Positions 44,343 through 54,849 of a stretch of 64,000 bases of DNA are shown here, piece by piece (within the stretch, counting starts at the first letter, position 1; each line of letters starts with the position of its first letter). Where the stretch lies: assembly GCA_020881915.1 (NCBI GenBank), contig JAJFPB010000008.1, positions 3,410,001 to 3,474,000 of the forward strand, in the 5' to 3' direction. Under the pieces are notes generated by a model, which was not told the DNA's origin, did no database searches, and worked only from the letters and a program-made list of their open reading frames with translations. Made by a program: the position numbers and the translations under genes. The stretch comes from Paramyrothecium sp. XJ0827. Lineage: Eukaryota; Ascomycota; Sordariomycetes; Hypocreales; Stachybotryaceae.

Positions 44343-45704
44343 ATGGGCCCTCCTAAGATCCCCAGAGCATGCCTACTGCATCCAAGCCGGAAAAAGCACT
44401 ACGAACTCTTCACCACCGCGTATGTTGGCGCGAACTATTGCGGCCGTTGCGGCTTGGCCAACCCCTTTCGGCCCCAGCATCAAGCCAGGTCCAAAACTCC
44501 GGCACTTCCGGGTCCGTACGATGAGGTGGTGGAAGTTGAGGACTCTCCTCCACGGGCAGTCAGTCCGGCAAGCCAGCTACTGCGTGACAGGCAGAAGCCG
44601 GTATCCTCTGTTGGCATTGGACGTACGGCTCAACTACTCCCTAACGAAGAGTCTACTCCCGGCGCAGTGAATACACGGGCACGCATACCCCCTCCTGCGT
44701 TGTCAAGCAATCCCCAGTTCATGACCGTCGCATCGGCGGCCAGCCGGGCCATTCAGAATTCAAAGGCTAATACCAGGAAGCCAACAAGACATCGAACGGG
44801 ATACCAGTGGGTACATATTAGCCTCCTGCTTGTGAGCCTGGAGACCAGATATTTCAACGGGCTGGCAGTGGAGGTTCCTGAGACAGTGCTGCCTCTGAAA
44901 GATACTGTGATTAAGTTTTCCTCGGCGGATTTACTGACTTGGCCCTCATTCACTGAGATTTTGTTCGACCATCTCCGTCCGCTTCCGCCTACAATCGATC
45001 TTACAAATAGAGATTTTTGGAGTCTTTCATACGCTTCGAGTTTCTCCGGCAAGAAGATAGTCACTGTTCCCAACACCGATAAGTACATGACACCGTCGAG
45101 TATGCTCGCCTCGGGGCACTTCGGAAACAACCAGGCAGGACAGTTGAAGGTTCTGGTCGTCCTTACATCCACAGATGTAGTTGACAAGCAGGAGCCAGTC
45201 ACACCGCTCCGGCCGGATGAATACTCAACGCCAGTCAAGGAAGAAAAGAAACGGAAGGTCAAGAAAGAAGATACAAGCCCTGCGCCCCATGGGAAGAAGC
45301 GTATCAAACAGGAGGAACATGTCAAGAAAGAGACTAGCACTGGGAACACAGACCAGATCAAGCCGGAGGCACCGGTACACGTCACGATGAAGTCGGAAGA
45401 GCCTGTCCCGACCGCCTCTTGCCAGGACCCGACAGACGACGAGCTTGAAAGTATCGCCGACGAGATCGTTGTACATCAAGATGTGGTAGATCTCTGTGAA
45501 GTAGAGGATCCGCTTCATGATCTAATTTTTGACAGCATCCCTGCTGATAACGGGAGTGGAGACAGGGCAGATGACGGAGACGAAGAATATGGTGAGCAAG
45601 TTATGGTCCCGGAGTTCGTAAGAGACCAGATAATCTCCTTCCCGAGTCAAGCGCTGACACTAACAGGCAACTCTGGGGCCCCTTCCTCAAAGCTTTGGGG
45701 GTAA
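44343..45704 (+). CDS. element cargo protein with clustered SUMO motifs
   Basis: An intronless frame of 453 residues from ATG 44343. Near the N-terminus is CGRC (33-36); about 150-275 may be a small fold (GYQWVHISLLLVSLETRYF ...LTWPSFTEILFDHL). Residues 295-352 hold six psi-K-x-E sumoylation consensus sites at Lys299, 307, 322, 328, 340 and 350. VVDLCEVED at 381-389 looks like a SUMO-interacting motif, and VVEVED at 62-67 is a second candidate. The C-terminus is acidic. No enzymatic domain is recognised. It lies inside the TIR element, convergent with the integrase, so it is cargo. A role in SUMO-dependent chromatin or nuclear-body interaction is inference. Confidence 0.7.
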   Translation: MGPPKIPRACLLHPSRKKHYELFTTAYVGANYCGRCGLANPFRPQHQARSKTPALPGPYDEVVEVEDSPPRAVSPASQLLRDRQKPVSSVGIGRTAQLLPNEESTPGAVNTRARIPPPALSSNPQFMTVASAASRAIQNSKANTRKPTRHRTGYQWVHISLLLVSLETRYFNGLAVEVPETVLPLKDTVIKFSSADLLTWPSFTEILFDHLRPLPPTIDLTNRDFWSLSYASSFSGKKIVTVPNTDKYMTPSSMLASGHFGNNQAGQLKVLVVLTSTDVVDKQEPVTPLRPDEYSTPVKEEKKRKVKKEDTSPAPHGKKRIKQEEHVKKETSTGNTDQIKPEAPVHVTMKSEEPVPTASCQDPTDDELESIADEIVVHQDVVDLCEVEDPLHDLIFDSIPADNGSGDRADDGDEEYGEQVMVPEFVRDQIISFPSQALTLTGNSGAPSSKLWG

Positions 45705-45825
45705 CCAGGCTCGACTGTCCGACACCGATATTTCTGAGGCGCTTCCGCCAGCACACTCCACACGGTTTAAAGGAACAAAGATTCCCGCAACATTTGTTGT
45801 CCGACATAAGAATAGGAAGGATTGA

Positions 45826-47550
45826 CTACTCGGGCTCCTCATTCGAACTCTCGCTTTCCTCCCCGTCATCACTTATCCCTTCCACGTCGCTCCCTTCCTC
45901 GTCCTCATATCCTAGTTCAGCAAGAGGTTGCTCTGCTGGTTCCCCATCTCCAAGTTCATTGTGGGAGGCTCGATTTGTTCGCTCATGTAGCGCTTGCTAT
46001 TTGTGTTTAGCTAGGTTAAAATTGCAAAGAAATGACGACGCTTACATATTCAGACGCCCCCGGTAGGCGCTCTGCGATACGCCAACACAGGCTGCTGGCC
46101 ACTTTCAATGTGTTGAATGATCCTATCTCGAAGTTCAAGGTAGAAGCGCTTAAAAGGCCGCAACGTGTCCGGCTCTTGTCGAGTCCCAAGGGCTACGTTG
46201 CCATAGCCCATTTCACTGAGAGCTCGGTGACACCAATCCTTTGTCTCCGGCTCCAAACACGTAGTAATATCAATATCGGCTAATGGCCGCTTCATCTGCC
46301 CCAGAACTGCGCGGTCAATGGGGATACCCCAGTTGCATGCCTTATCTGGATCGGGGTAGTGGTAATTCATCCAGGGCTGACCGTGGACTACATGGGGACG
46401 GTTCTTCTGAAGGCGAATTCGATGGAGGTTCCACGCCTCCACAAAGTCGAAGAGCTCTTGGCGTAATATATCTTCGAAGACGGCGTAGATCGCAATCTGA
46501 TCCTCCAACATGTCGCCGTCGAAGTCCCCGTCCCGGGCGAGTTCCCCAAAGTAGTCTACCCACTGCCGGGAGGAGACGTGAAGCATGCTCTCCCACCATT
46601 TCTCAATCTTGACATTCTTTGTGCTCGGTGCCGCCTTGTAGGAATCCTTTAGGCGCTTCCCTTGCTGGAAGACCTGCCCATTCCACTCCACACGCCCATC
46701 TGCCGCCAAGGCAAAGTTCCAATGGGCTGCTGCGATTAGTGGTGTTTCGCTGCCTCTATCTGCCTGCAAATACCATGGCCGGAAGCCATAGGCATCACAC
46801 GCTGTCAAGTACTGCTTCAGGACGCTCAAAGCAGTTGTAGCAGAGTGGCCGATATAGAACCAGATGATGTTGCGTGAGTAAGCGTCGATTGCAGCGTATA
46901 TCTCGAATCCGTACGCCTTGAGCTTGTCATGACCGTCAATGCACCACTGGTAGTTTGGTCCCGGTACAAGGAACTGTCCCTTCTTCCGCCGAAACATCCT
47001 TTTCCGGATATCGACCTCATTCGGGAACATGATTTTGTACATCGCAAAAAGGGTCTCTTGGTACCCAGAGCTGCTTTTGCTGGCGAAGGTAAGGCTGGAG
47101 AAGGCTTTTGCCATATCCGGAAATGGCGTTGGATCGTCGTGTCATTTCGATGATAACTTTCTCTGTCTTTTCCAGCAATGCGAGACGTTCTTCATCGCTA
47201 TTGATCCTGCGTACCCAGCGGCGGTCTGGGTGAAGCCTGATGCGCTTCAGGCCTCGTTTGGTGATCGGCCAGCCCTGTCTCTGTAGAACACTCAACGTCT
47301 GCTTCTCGCTAAGCCCAACGCGGAATATCAGATCGCGGGTGGCCTCTATCAGCTCAGGACTCTCTTTGGTGCGAGCTTGCTGGCGCGGCAGATCCCAGTT
47401 CGCGATTCGGCGGGAGAGAGTGCTGAGATTGACGGCGACATCATGATGCTTGCGAAGCTTATATTGAATCCTGCGTCGCGAGACACCACTGAGGTAGAGA
47501 TGAGTGATATAGTCTCGGTGTTGATCGATTGAGTGGAGAGGACGTGCCAT
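45826..47550 (-). pseudogene. rve-type integrase/transposase, frameshifted
   Basis: The first frame (from 47550) carries a helix-turn-helix start (THLYLSGVSRRRIQYKLRKH, then LSTLSRRIANW) and runs to GKSLLQPYLRQQKQLWVPRD. The second frame (to 46050) continues with LFAMYKIMFPNEVDIRKRM, VPGPNYQWCIDGHDKLKAYG, AIDAYSRNIIWFYIG, ADRGSET and IEKWWESM, giving a DDE triad of the fungal integrase-core family. The family-like text switches frame at 47046-47056 (a CCCTTTTT-type run), needing one extra base, and no intron fits. A possible last exon, 46003 to 45826, encodes an acidic tail (YEDEEGSDVEGISDDGEE), but its GTCTGA donor is weak. This copy is probably inactive, or the run hides a sequencing error. 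Confidence 0.75.
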
Positions 47551-47834
47551 CTCTTATTTATTTATTTTGTTTTGTTTTAAAGCAGGTGAAGTTGCAAAAT
47601 GGGGTGGGCGAATCTCTTGGTCCTGATAGCATGAAAAGGGGCGATGCAGTCTGGGATACCGCACTGGTCCGCAGCGGTATTGCAACTGGCCCGCGGCGGT
47701 GATTAGCCAGGAGGAGCTTAGTGTCGGGTTGCTCATTGGTTGGGGCGCGACCAAACCAGGGGTAGGACCGATATTTACAGAACCTAGATCCCTTCTAACC
47801 ACGGTTTCACCTTCCTTTTTATACCATCGCGCCC

Positions 47835-48742
47835 GTGGAAAAGCTCACGGTCAACAACGGCGTCACGCCCACGGTCGATCCCGAAATGATTAGCGAGACT
47901 CTTGGCGCGGATGGGGGCTCTCGCAGCAGGAACGCTGCGGTGAAGAGGAGCAGAAGATTGTTTCAACCCAGCGTCCCCAAGCCCACGGCAAAGATTACCG
48001 TACAACCAGCAAGTCCTCATGCGAAGTGATGGATGCTAACTTAACCATCCGAGCAGAAGAAGAAGCAGACGAAGAAGACCCCTCCCCGCGGCTCAGTACG
48101 TCACTTCCCATGCCGGCAGTGCGTCACCCGCGCCACCAAGGCTCCCGGCCATGAATGTGCCTCTCAAGACAGTATGTTTAGTTGACTGAGGCCATACATC
48201 TCGTACGCTAATATCCACGTCGTAGATACGGGTGCTGCATGCTGGGACTGCGCAAAGAATGGCCACACATGTAGGCCGGTGAGGCATCTCTGCGCTGTGT
48301 CAAGTAGCGAGCCACTAACCAAGTTGCGTCTCTAGGTCCCCGCTGCAGCTCTTGCTGCTGTGCGTACCTTTGGGACCTGAACCGGCAGGTCAATGTCGCA
48401 GATGGCGATCCGGATGATGCCTGGCATGCCGCTGCACAGCGCGCGGCACAACAATTACGAGCTTGCGGTAGTGCTGCGGCCCCTCCGGAACCCCAGTACC
48501 AGCTCCCGCTTTGGCTTCCTTTGGCGAGGTATCTGAGAAGAGTCTCGAGGAGAGAAAGGTTGTGGCTTTAGAGGCTATCGCCGGAGCTGCGCGGCTCTGG
48601 GTTGTGAGTGTGATCAAATCATTGGATGCAAGTCAACAGCTGACTCAATGTTCAGCAATGCTATCATGCGAAGAAGAAGGCGGTCGAAGAGGAGGAAGAA
48701 GAAGAAGATAATGACGAAGATGAAGAAAATGAATATAATTGA
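47835..48742 (+). CDS. element cargo: Cys-rich protein with acidic tail
   Basis: Coding-like blocks separated by short introns. The first is 47835 to about 47999 (basic, SRSRNAAVKRSRRLF). The second, from about 48058 (KKKQTKKTPPRG), leads to FPCRQCVTRATKAPGHEC; the third is TGAACWDCAKNGHTCRP (about 48228-48283), then VPAAALAAV. Later blocks include SFGEVSEKSLEERKVVALEAI and a final run of Glu/Asp ending ENEYN at 48742. The cysteines (CxxC, C, CxxC, C) suggest a zinc-binding module. No ATG fits the first block well (GTG at 47835, ATG at 47887), and one later junction does not close in frame. Exact exons are uncertain. It is the third gene inside the TIR element. Confidence 0.45.
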
Positions 48743-48959
48743 GCAGTGGCTCCTAATCCTATGGCAGCATGACGCCTGGTGTCGCTTTGAATAGAATTGA
48801 AAGGGGCTCAGCTGGTCCGCTGCGGTCCCGTTGCTGCGATTGCACCGTCCGTGATGCCCACAAAATCAGGAAATTTATGCTGATAGTACATAGATCAATG
48901 TACTGCGGGGCAGGGCGAATATGTCATTAACCCAATTTGGCAATTTTGTAGTTATTTTG

Positions 48960-48981
48960 GGGGTTTTGCAACAGTGACCCC
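48960..48981 (-). repeat. right terminal inverted repeat
   Basis: Inverted copy of 43796-43817 with one mismatch; followed by TA. Confidence 0.82.
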
Positions 48982-48983
48982 TA

Positions 48984-49454
48984 TAGCCTGCCATAGTTGT
49001 TGCAAAGTTAGTCATCAGAAAATCTTAGCGTTATGACCAGGGGACCAGGGTCGTAGAAGCTTACGCGCATGCTATCTAATCAGGTAGTAAACTGTAATTG
49101 AACTGCATCTCTTTCCTTTCAAGTCGAGTGAATCGAAAAAAGATAAGAAAAAGAGTTTTCGGGTAGGCCACTGACTTATAAATAAGGTTACCTTTTTGTG
49201 CCCTCGTCCTCGATCTGTCACTCTTGGAGGCCTCTAAGAGGTCCCAGAAATTGGCCCAACATTGTAGTCATCACGCACAGCCATCTATTGGACCAGATCT
49301 GGGTCTGAGACGCTATTATCCCTTAAAATGATAATGAGGTGACGCGCGTGGACGCGATCACTATGCATAGAACCTGCCAATGCAAAATACAACCATTTTC
49401 TTTAGTCTTGGTACTGTATCAAATTTTGATTTGCACTGGTACAGAGCCGTAGAT
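48984..49454. other. intergenic, upstream of GH16
   Basis: About 470 bp; nothing recognised apart from the region that should hold the GH16 promoter. Confidence 0.5.
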
Positions 49455-50395
49455 ATGCTACTCTGGTACCTCCTCGTAGCCCTGATTACAACTGCAGCTC
49501 TTGCTTGGGAGGCGCCGCAGTACTGTGGGTTTAATCGGATCTGGTATGAGGACTTCCTGGGCGATGAAGGGGTTCTCCCAAATACCTCCAACTGGAATGT
49601 AATTGATGCCGACATTGGTGTGAATAATGAGCTGCAAATTTATAAGAAAGACTCGCGGAACGTTCAGTTAAGCGGCGGGGAGACTCTGCAGCTAGTGCCG
49701 TGGAAAGACCGTAGCGCGCCTAGAGGTTGGACCTCCGGTCGCGTCGAAAGTACTTAGTACGATAGTATTAACTGCTTGGATAGTATGGAAAGAGCTAACA
49801 ATAATTACTATTTAGCACTCTAACTCCCCAGCCCGGAAAACTAACACGGGTTCAGTCGAGAATCCGCTTCGGTGATAATGCGCGAGCAAACAAGCAAGGC
49901 CTTTGGCCCGCATTTTGGATGCTAGGCGCGTCTATTAGAAAAGGCACACCCTGGCCATTCTGTGGCGAGATCGACATCATGGAGAACATCAATGGTCAAG
50001 CAATTGGCCATGGAACGCTGCACTTTGAGAGAAAACCAGGTATCACGGCCAAGACGGAACTGCCCGATCAGGGTTGGCACACGTGGCGAGTTGAGATCGA
50101 TCGCAGACCTCGCAGCATCGCTCAAGAGAGTATTGCTTGGTTTCTTGATGGTGTCGAATTTCATCAAATACAAGGAAGCTCGGTTGGCGATGAAGATATT
50201 TGGACCCGCGTTGCACATTCACCACTGTTCCTCATCCTCAACATGGCGGTAGGTGGAAAATGGGTAAGGAAACGAATCATGTAAATGTTAAAATTCGCTG
50301 ACATAGTGTGATAGCCAGGCAACCCAAATCATGAGACGAAAGACGGTTATGGATCTATGGTTGAATATGGATATGTTGCTCACTATTCGACATAA
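49455..50395 (+). CDS. GH16 family endo-beta-glucanase-like, secreted
   Basis: Exons 49455-49756, 49816-50263 and 50315-50395 encode 276 residues with consistent phases. A signal peptide opens the protein (LLWYLLVALITTAALA), then WYEDFLG. The catalytic motif GEIDIMEN places nucleophile Glu152, Asp154 and acid/base Glu157; WPAFWMLG, HGTLHFER and LNMAVGGKWPGNP surround it. The C-terminal strand GYGSMVEYGYVAHYST is typical of fungal laminarinase-type GH16. These enzymes cleave beta-1,3(4)-glucans outside the cell or in the wall. A broken copy of exon 2 lies at 8.7 kb. Start chosen for the signal peptide; an upstream in-frame ATG at 49380 lacks one. Confidence 0.88.
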
Positions 50396-52130
50396 TTAGC
50401 TTCAGGGTAGTTCTGCCACTCCAACCTGTTTGATTGATTGATTGATGTATTTTCCGTCCAGCGGCCTTCAGGCCGCTCAGGTCCCCTATAGGGGCACAGG
50501 ACGTGTTGAGCTAAAGTATCTAGAGACCCGGCCTCGGAAGGCATCGCCCAGCGCTTCTTGCAAGACCTCGCTTTCTGGATGGGCTGTCGAGCCCAACTCT
50601 AGGGAGGCGGCCGCCAGGCACGCAGTACAAGTGTCTATAGCCACCCTTCCAACTGCCTTGCCTTCTACTCCTTCATCCAACATTTCGTAGGCTCTAAGGC
50701 GCTCCTTGTCGAAACCTCCATTCCGTCAGCGGAATATGAGGCAGATCTGGTCAACCCTTGGTTTTATCCAGTCAGAATTCTCTCGCTCGCCCGCCAAAGC
50801 TGCTGCCGCAGTCCATGCTCCAGTAACCAAGCGATGGAAATGGCGGGAGAGCGGCGGTAGGGAAAAACCCTCGGAAGGAATCAGAGGCTGTCTGGCAGCT
50901 TACCTTCAGGGAGAAAAACCTCCGCGACCAGCCACCGTTATTTAGAAAGGCAGGCTTTCTAATACCCGTAGCTCCTTGGTTCCGAAGGAAGCTGCGAGGT
51001 CCGCGTGGACAAATTGTCGGAGCCAGCTTTTTGCAGAGGAAGATGAACTCTCCTAAGGTCTTCCTCTGTGCTGTTAGGGCCCCAATAGAGGATAGCAGCA
51101 AAAAGCGTGGCAGAGTGGCCTGAAAAATGGCCCCCCTACTAACAAGCCACTAACAGCTGTGAGGGGTGCAAATTTTTACAGGGGAGAGTTGGCCACTCCA
51201 ACCTGCTCCACGAATGGAGGGGTCTAGGGTAGCGTGAGGTTTGCATAACGGCCGCATGCAAAGACGCGAGCTGTTGTGCAAATATAAAAGTGAGGGAATC
51301 AAATGGATGAATGAGCTATCAGCCCCATGACCAGTCAAGTCGTAAGCAAATCCTCGAGAGGCCTCCAACTGGCTACTTTTGCAGAAGTTTGCGAGGTTCC
51401 AAAAATGGGAACACGGCAGAAAATTCGCTATTAACGAGTGTGAGATATGGTGGAATGGGGGACCAGAACTGGAATACTAACAGAGGAGAATAATTCGTTT
51501 TTTATCCGGCAGGAAAAACTACGTTGAGTAAGCGCCAAGTTCCGAAACTTTAAGCTACTTCTGTTCTATCTACATACGGAGAAAGTCAAGGAAGAAATAG
51601 ATAGTTAGCCCGTACTTTATTGTCGAGGTAATCTGTAGTAATGACCAGAAGGCAGTACCTCTTACCAACTTTAATCCCGTACAGTAACCGTCCCAAAACG
51701 GTTAAAATGCGCAACCGGTGGTTCGGATGCCAAGGTGTTGCTGCCTTGAAAGGTATAGTTTGACGAGCCTAATGACGTAAGTTGTCAACAAGACTAGTGA
51801 CTGGATTGAGACTCTTAACCTTTTATCTACTACGAAGGTCAGCAACTGTCTAACCAGAAGCAGGGACATTTGCGCCGAGTCGTCAACCCCATTTCATGTG
51901 GGCGCAGCAACTGCGCGCTCACCTTAGCAGGAGTGGCCAAAGTTGGAATAGACGCCCGCTCCATTTCGAGCTATGCCAGATCTAGCTAACTGCAAGGGTT
52001 ACCGAGATGTTCGCGCTTCACAATGTGAAGAGAGTCCGCGACCAACAAGCTACTAGAAGTTGAGTGCGACTTATTGACGCTAACAAGCATTCTCGCCTGC
52101 TTCAAGGCGGACCCCAGCATCCAAGCATTG
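50396..52130. other. 1.7-kb region without supported genes
   Basis: A TTGATTGATTGATTGATG run (50432) is followed by two adjacent short palindromes, GCGGCCTTCAGGCCGC (50461) and CCCCTATAGGGG (50483), which may be element ends. A minus-strand frame (50486-50683) looks faintly protein-like but is too short to call. Confidence 0.45.
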
Positions 52131-52265
52131 ATGACAATGCAACAGGACGAGGCAGCTCCACCTGCGGTTAGGGTACCGAAGCTCCGATCACAAAGATGCG
52201 AGCGATGCCGCTGGCGAAAGGTCAAGGAACGCCGGTGGGCAAGGGAAGAATGGCGGCGTGGGTAA
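52131..52265 (+). pseudogene. Zn(II)2Cys6 half-cluster fragment
   Basis: From ATG 52131 the frame reads VPKLRSQRCERCRWRKVK, closely matching the first half of the zinc cluster at 20.05 kb (PKLRSLKCQRCRRRKIK). In that gene an intron follows at this exact point. Here no second half (CDxxxPxCxxC) was found downstream, so the cluster cannot form. Probably a decayed paralogue. Confidence 0.5.
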
Positions 52266-52570
52266 CTCCGTGTTCCCGATTTTGGGGTCCTTCAAGTTGA
52301 CCAGTCCTAGAAATTGGACCATCGCCATGGACGTTTGCTAGGGACCACGATTACTAAAGCTTCTTCTTAACCCTTTACCATGAATGTGACTACTTTTAGG
52401 TCTTCTATAGGAGTGCATGCCCATGTCGAATGCCCTGCCATACTTCGACCATTCACCCCTTCTACGAGGCTTTATGATGGCGCCTACTGAGAGAAACATT
52501 GAAAATAATAGCGCGGTAAGACAAATGCCAGCAGTCTTCTTGATTGGTTCTGTAATTAATCGATCTATAG

Positions 52571-52822
52571 ACTTACTCCGAACCCGAACTTATCACCGCA
52601 AGAAGCGCTGATCTTGTGGAAGACAATAAGAGACTCCGAAGGGAGCTGGCAAAGTGGCAGAATCAAGCTAGACAGGAGTCAGTTCGTCGGAGTCTTGCCG
52701 ATAAGGAGATTCTCAACATGATTGCTCATCAGCAAGAATGTGAGGTCGAGTTGTGTCGTCTTACGGCTATTGCTGGTTACCTGACTGGCTCTACAAGGCA
52801 GACCAAAGACTCAGGGGCATAA
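52571..52822 (+). CDS. short coiled-coil exon, unknown
   Basis: An exon-like block after TATAG at 52570 reads SEPELITARSADLVEDNKRLRRELAKWQ and continues as a coiled coil to a stop at 52820-52822. It may be the last exon of the gene whose zinc-cluster fragment lies 300 bp upstream. The stop codon sits in the loop of a perfect hairpin. Confidence 0.35.
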   Translation, partial: TYSEPELITARSADLVEDNKRLRRELAKWQNQARQESVRRSLADKEILNMIAHQQECEVELCRLTAIAGYLTGSTRQTKDSGA

Positions 52823-52849
52823 CCTGTCCCTGAGTCTTTGGTCTGCCTT
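52795..52849. repeat. perfect inverted repeat, 22-bp arms, 11-nt loop
   Basis: Arms 52795-52816 (AAGGCAGACCAAAGACTCAG then GG) and 52828-52849 are exactly complementary; the loop GCATA... contains the TAA stop of the upstream frame. It could form a stable RNA hairpin at the end of that transcript or be a recombination scar. Confidence 0.95.
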
Positions 52850-54150
52850 ATCACTTTTGGACAGATGCTACCACGGAGAGGAGGTCTATGGAAGGGAGAA
52901 GTCGATAAACCCGAAGTTCGTATTATTTCTTAGAGCTCTTGTTTACTTCTATGAAACCGAGGATAGCTGGGAATCCTCTGACGAAGGTCGAGAAATACCC
53001 ATGGAAAAAGAACAAGGAGAGCCGGATATCATTTGAAGGTGTACTTGGGAGATACGATTATCTTTAACGCTATTTCTAAAACGAAACTGCTGAGTATGGT
53101 CTGACTCTCTAGATTGAGGTGAAACGCAGGATTCTGGATGAACTCATCAGAATTTTTGGCAGCCTGTCTTAATGGATGGAGAACAGCACAGAACTCTCCG
53201 ATACACTTATTTGCAAGATAAAGAGACCAGAAACGACCGAAAAAGATGTCAGATTGCTCTCAGAAGAGATGAAAGGACTGTGGCAGATTCGCGGTTTTGT
53301 TGTCGTAGGAGATAGTTTAGGATTTTGAAAGTTGCAGAAAAGTGGTTCATATAAGTCAGGAGGGGACAGGCGCAGCATTTGTGGAAAAGGGGTGAACGGT
53401 GTAGACTGACAGTTTAGGTACACGCCCTCAGCTCTTGAACCAGAGCGGCGAAGTCCTTGCTTTAGCAACATCCCTGTTTTTCCGAAGTGATCACGGATGC
53501 CGCCACTCGGTCCCTCCATGAGACAAGGGTGGGAGGGTTGGAACATGATTAAGCGAAAACCCACGTCCAAGCCATCCCTGATCTCGAGTCTAAATGACAA
53601 CGAGGCGCTGACGCTCCATCCCGCCGTCAGCTTGGAGGTGGCCGCATTTTGCTAGCTGATTATCACATGTTACAGCATAATCCTGCCTCGGCGTCTCGCT
53701 GAACTGACATGATTCAGGATAGTGAGCCGTCGTGACTTTCATCCAAGCCACACGCCACATACGCGCTCTAACCCCTTCCTGGAAGGTGAGGCTATCTCAG
53801 GATCAGGTTTCTGCTATACTATTATTAGGTCACTCGACCGTCTATTAGGTCATGGGCGAGAGTGATTTAGCGAAACGCCGAACCAGAGTAGTAAATAGAT
53901 TAGAGTAAGGGCCACGTACTCAGAGGGGATAGATAAAAAGACTAAGGTGCTGAAACGTTGGTTTTGGCGGCACTGCCCCGAACAATGCGCTATAGAATTA
54001 TCGTGCCTTTTTGGAGGTTGTACGGAAGCTTAAAGTCGATAGCCAGGCAGGTAATCATAAAAATAGATTATATAAATGTTACTCGACACAGTTGTTAATA
54101 CTAACAGAGTTTTCTGCCTCGCAGACGGCAGTCCATTGATATCCCCCTTG
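52850..54150. other. intergenic with a dispersed repeat
   Basis: No gene supported. The repeat copy at 53675-53795 is described separately. The long minus-strand frame at 53169-53600 is not protein-like. Confidence 0.5.
53675..53795 (+). repeat. about 120-bp dispersed repeat, copy 1
   Basis: Shares CGGCGTCTCGCTGAA, a GATxxxGAGCCGTC block and AAGCCACACGCCAC...ACGCGCTCTAACCCCTTC with 55045-55165; the right part also matches 41889-41935. Confidence 0.75.
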
Positions 54151-54847
54151 TCACATCCCTAACTGTTTTAGAATATCTTCAATATCTTCGTGCTGTTCAA
54201 GTTCACATCTGACCATCACATATTCCTGCACATGCCCATCTACAACCGGTGGCATGGGGACTTTCGGCATAACGATGATGTCGGCGCTAAAGTCGTGGTG
54301 TTTTGCCTGTAGATGAATAAATGTAGGATCTTTTTCAGTGGCGGAACGGGTCCCTTGGGTTACGACCACACGCTGGCCACCGATGTCCACAGTCAGCACT
54401 AAGTCGCCTTGAACTAAGTGTGACTTCACAATTTTCACCAGTCCAGACAGACAGAAGGTTGGTTCGAGTTTGCTAGCAAATGATATTGGCGATTCTAGGG
54501 GTCGGATGTTACCAACAGTAGCAGATGGTAGATCTTCTTGCAGCGTCGGGACTCCGGCTACTGGATATCTGTTACTGGCGCTTGAATGGCGGCGCATCGT
54601 CGGCCGTGGTACTGACGGGGTATCTGAACCATCTCGAGGCGGGGTCGACCCTACTAAAAAGTATTAGAAAGGAAAGCATCAACACGCCTATACTTACCTG
54701 TACCAAGTCTAGTAAGTCGTTGACATCGTCTGGCTCGTCGCCTTGTTCTTCGCTTTTTGCGGCATGCAGTTGAGCGTGAGTTTTGCTGACCACACTGAGA
54801 TGTAATCTGCTGACTTTAGTTTCGACCGGCGACGTAGGGAACAACAT
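54151..54847 (-). CDS. unknown protein
   Basis: The clear part is a minus-strand frame from 54597 to 54151, 148 residues (MRRHSSASNRYPVAGVPT... QRVVVTQGTRSATEKDPTFIHLQ ...EDIEDILKQLGM). In-frame codons extend upstream to about 54650. A possible first exon (54847-54698, MLFPTSPVETKVSRL ...DDVNDLLDLVQ) has a good donor (GTAAGT) and a CTAATAC branch point with TTTTTAG. Joining them leaves a one-base phase mismatch, so the 5' end is unresolved. No domain is recognised. Confidence 0.45.
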
Positions 54848-54849
54848 AC

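Larger units (their letters stand above)
43796..48981. mobile_element. 5.19-kb TIR element with rve-type integrase and cargo genes
   Basis: The ends are inverted repeats GGGG(G/T)CACTGTTGCAAAACCCC, 22 bp with one mismatch, each flanked by TA (43794-43795 and 48982-48983), a likely TA target duplication. Inside are three genes: a SUMO-site-rich protein (44343-45704, plus), an integrase-like transposase (minus) and a Cys-rich protein (plus). The subterminal word CTGGTC(C/A)GC(A/T)GCGG occurs at 44171, 47664 and 48812, and GTACTGCGG near both ends (43878, 48900); these may be transposase binding sites. I cannot place it in a named superfamily: TA flanks suggest Tc1/mariner but the transposase is of the retroviral-integrase type. 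Confidence 0.8.

Noticed and set aside
43796..48981. CACTA/EnSpm assignment because the ends contain CACTG
   Set aside because: The matching inverted repeat starts five bases further out, with TA flanks, and no CACTA-type transposase is present.
50772..51101. Frames suggesting a retrotransposon 3' end
   Set aside because: No reverse transcriptase, RNase H or poly-A tail could be seen.
53169..53600. 143-codon minus-strand frame
   Set aside because: Ser/Phe/Leu-rich, no motif, overlaps no splice-consistent gene model.
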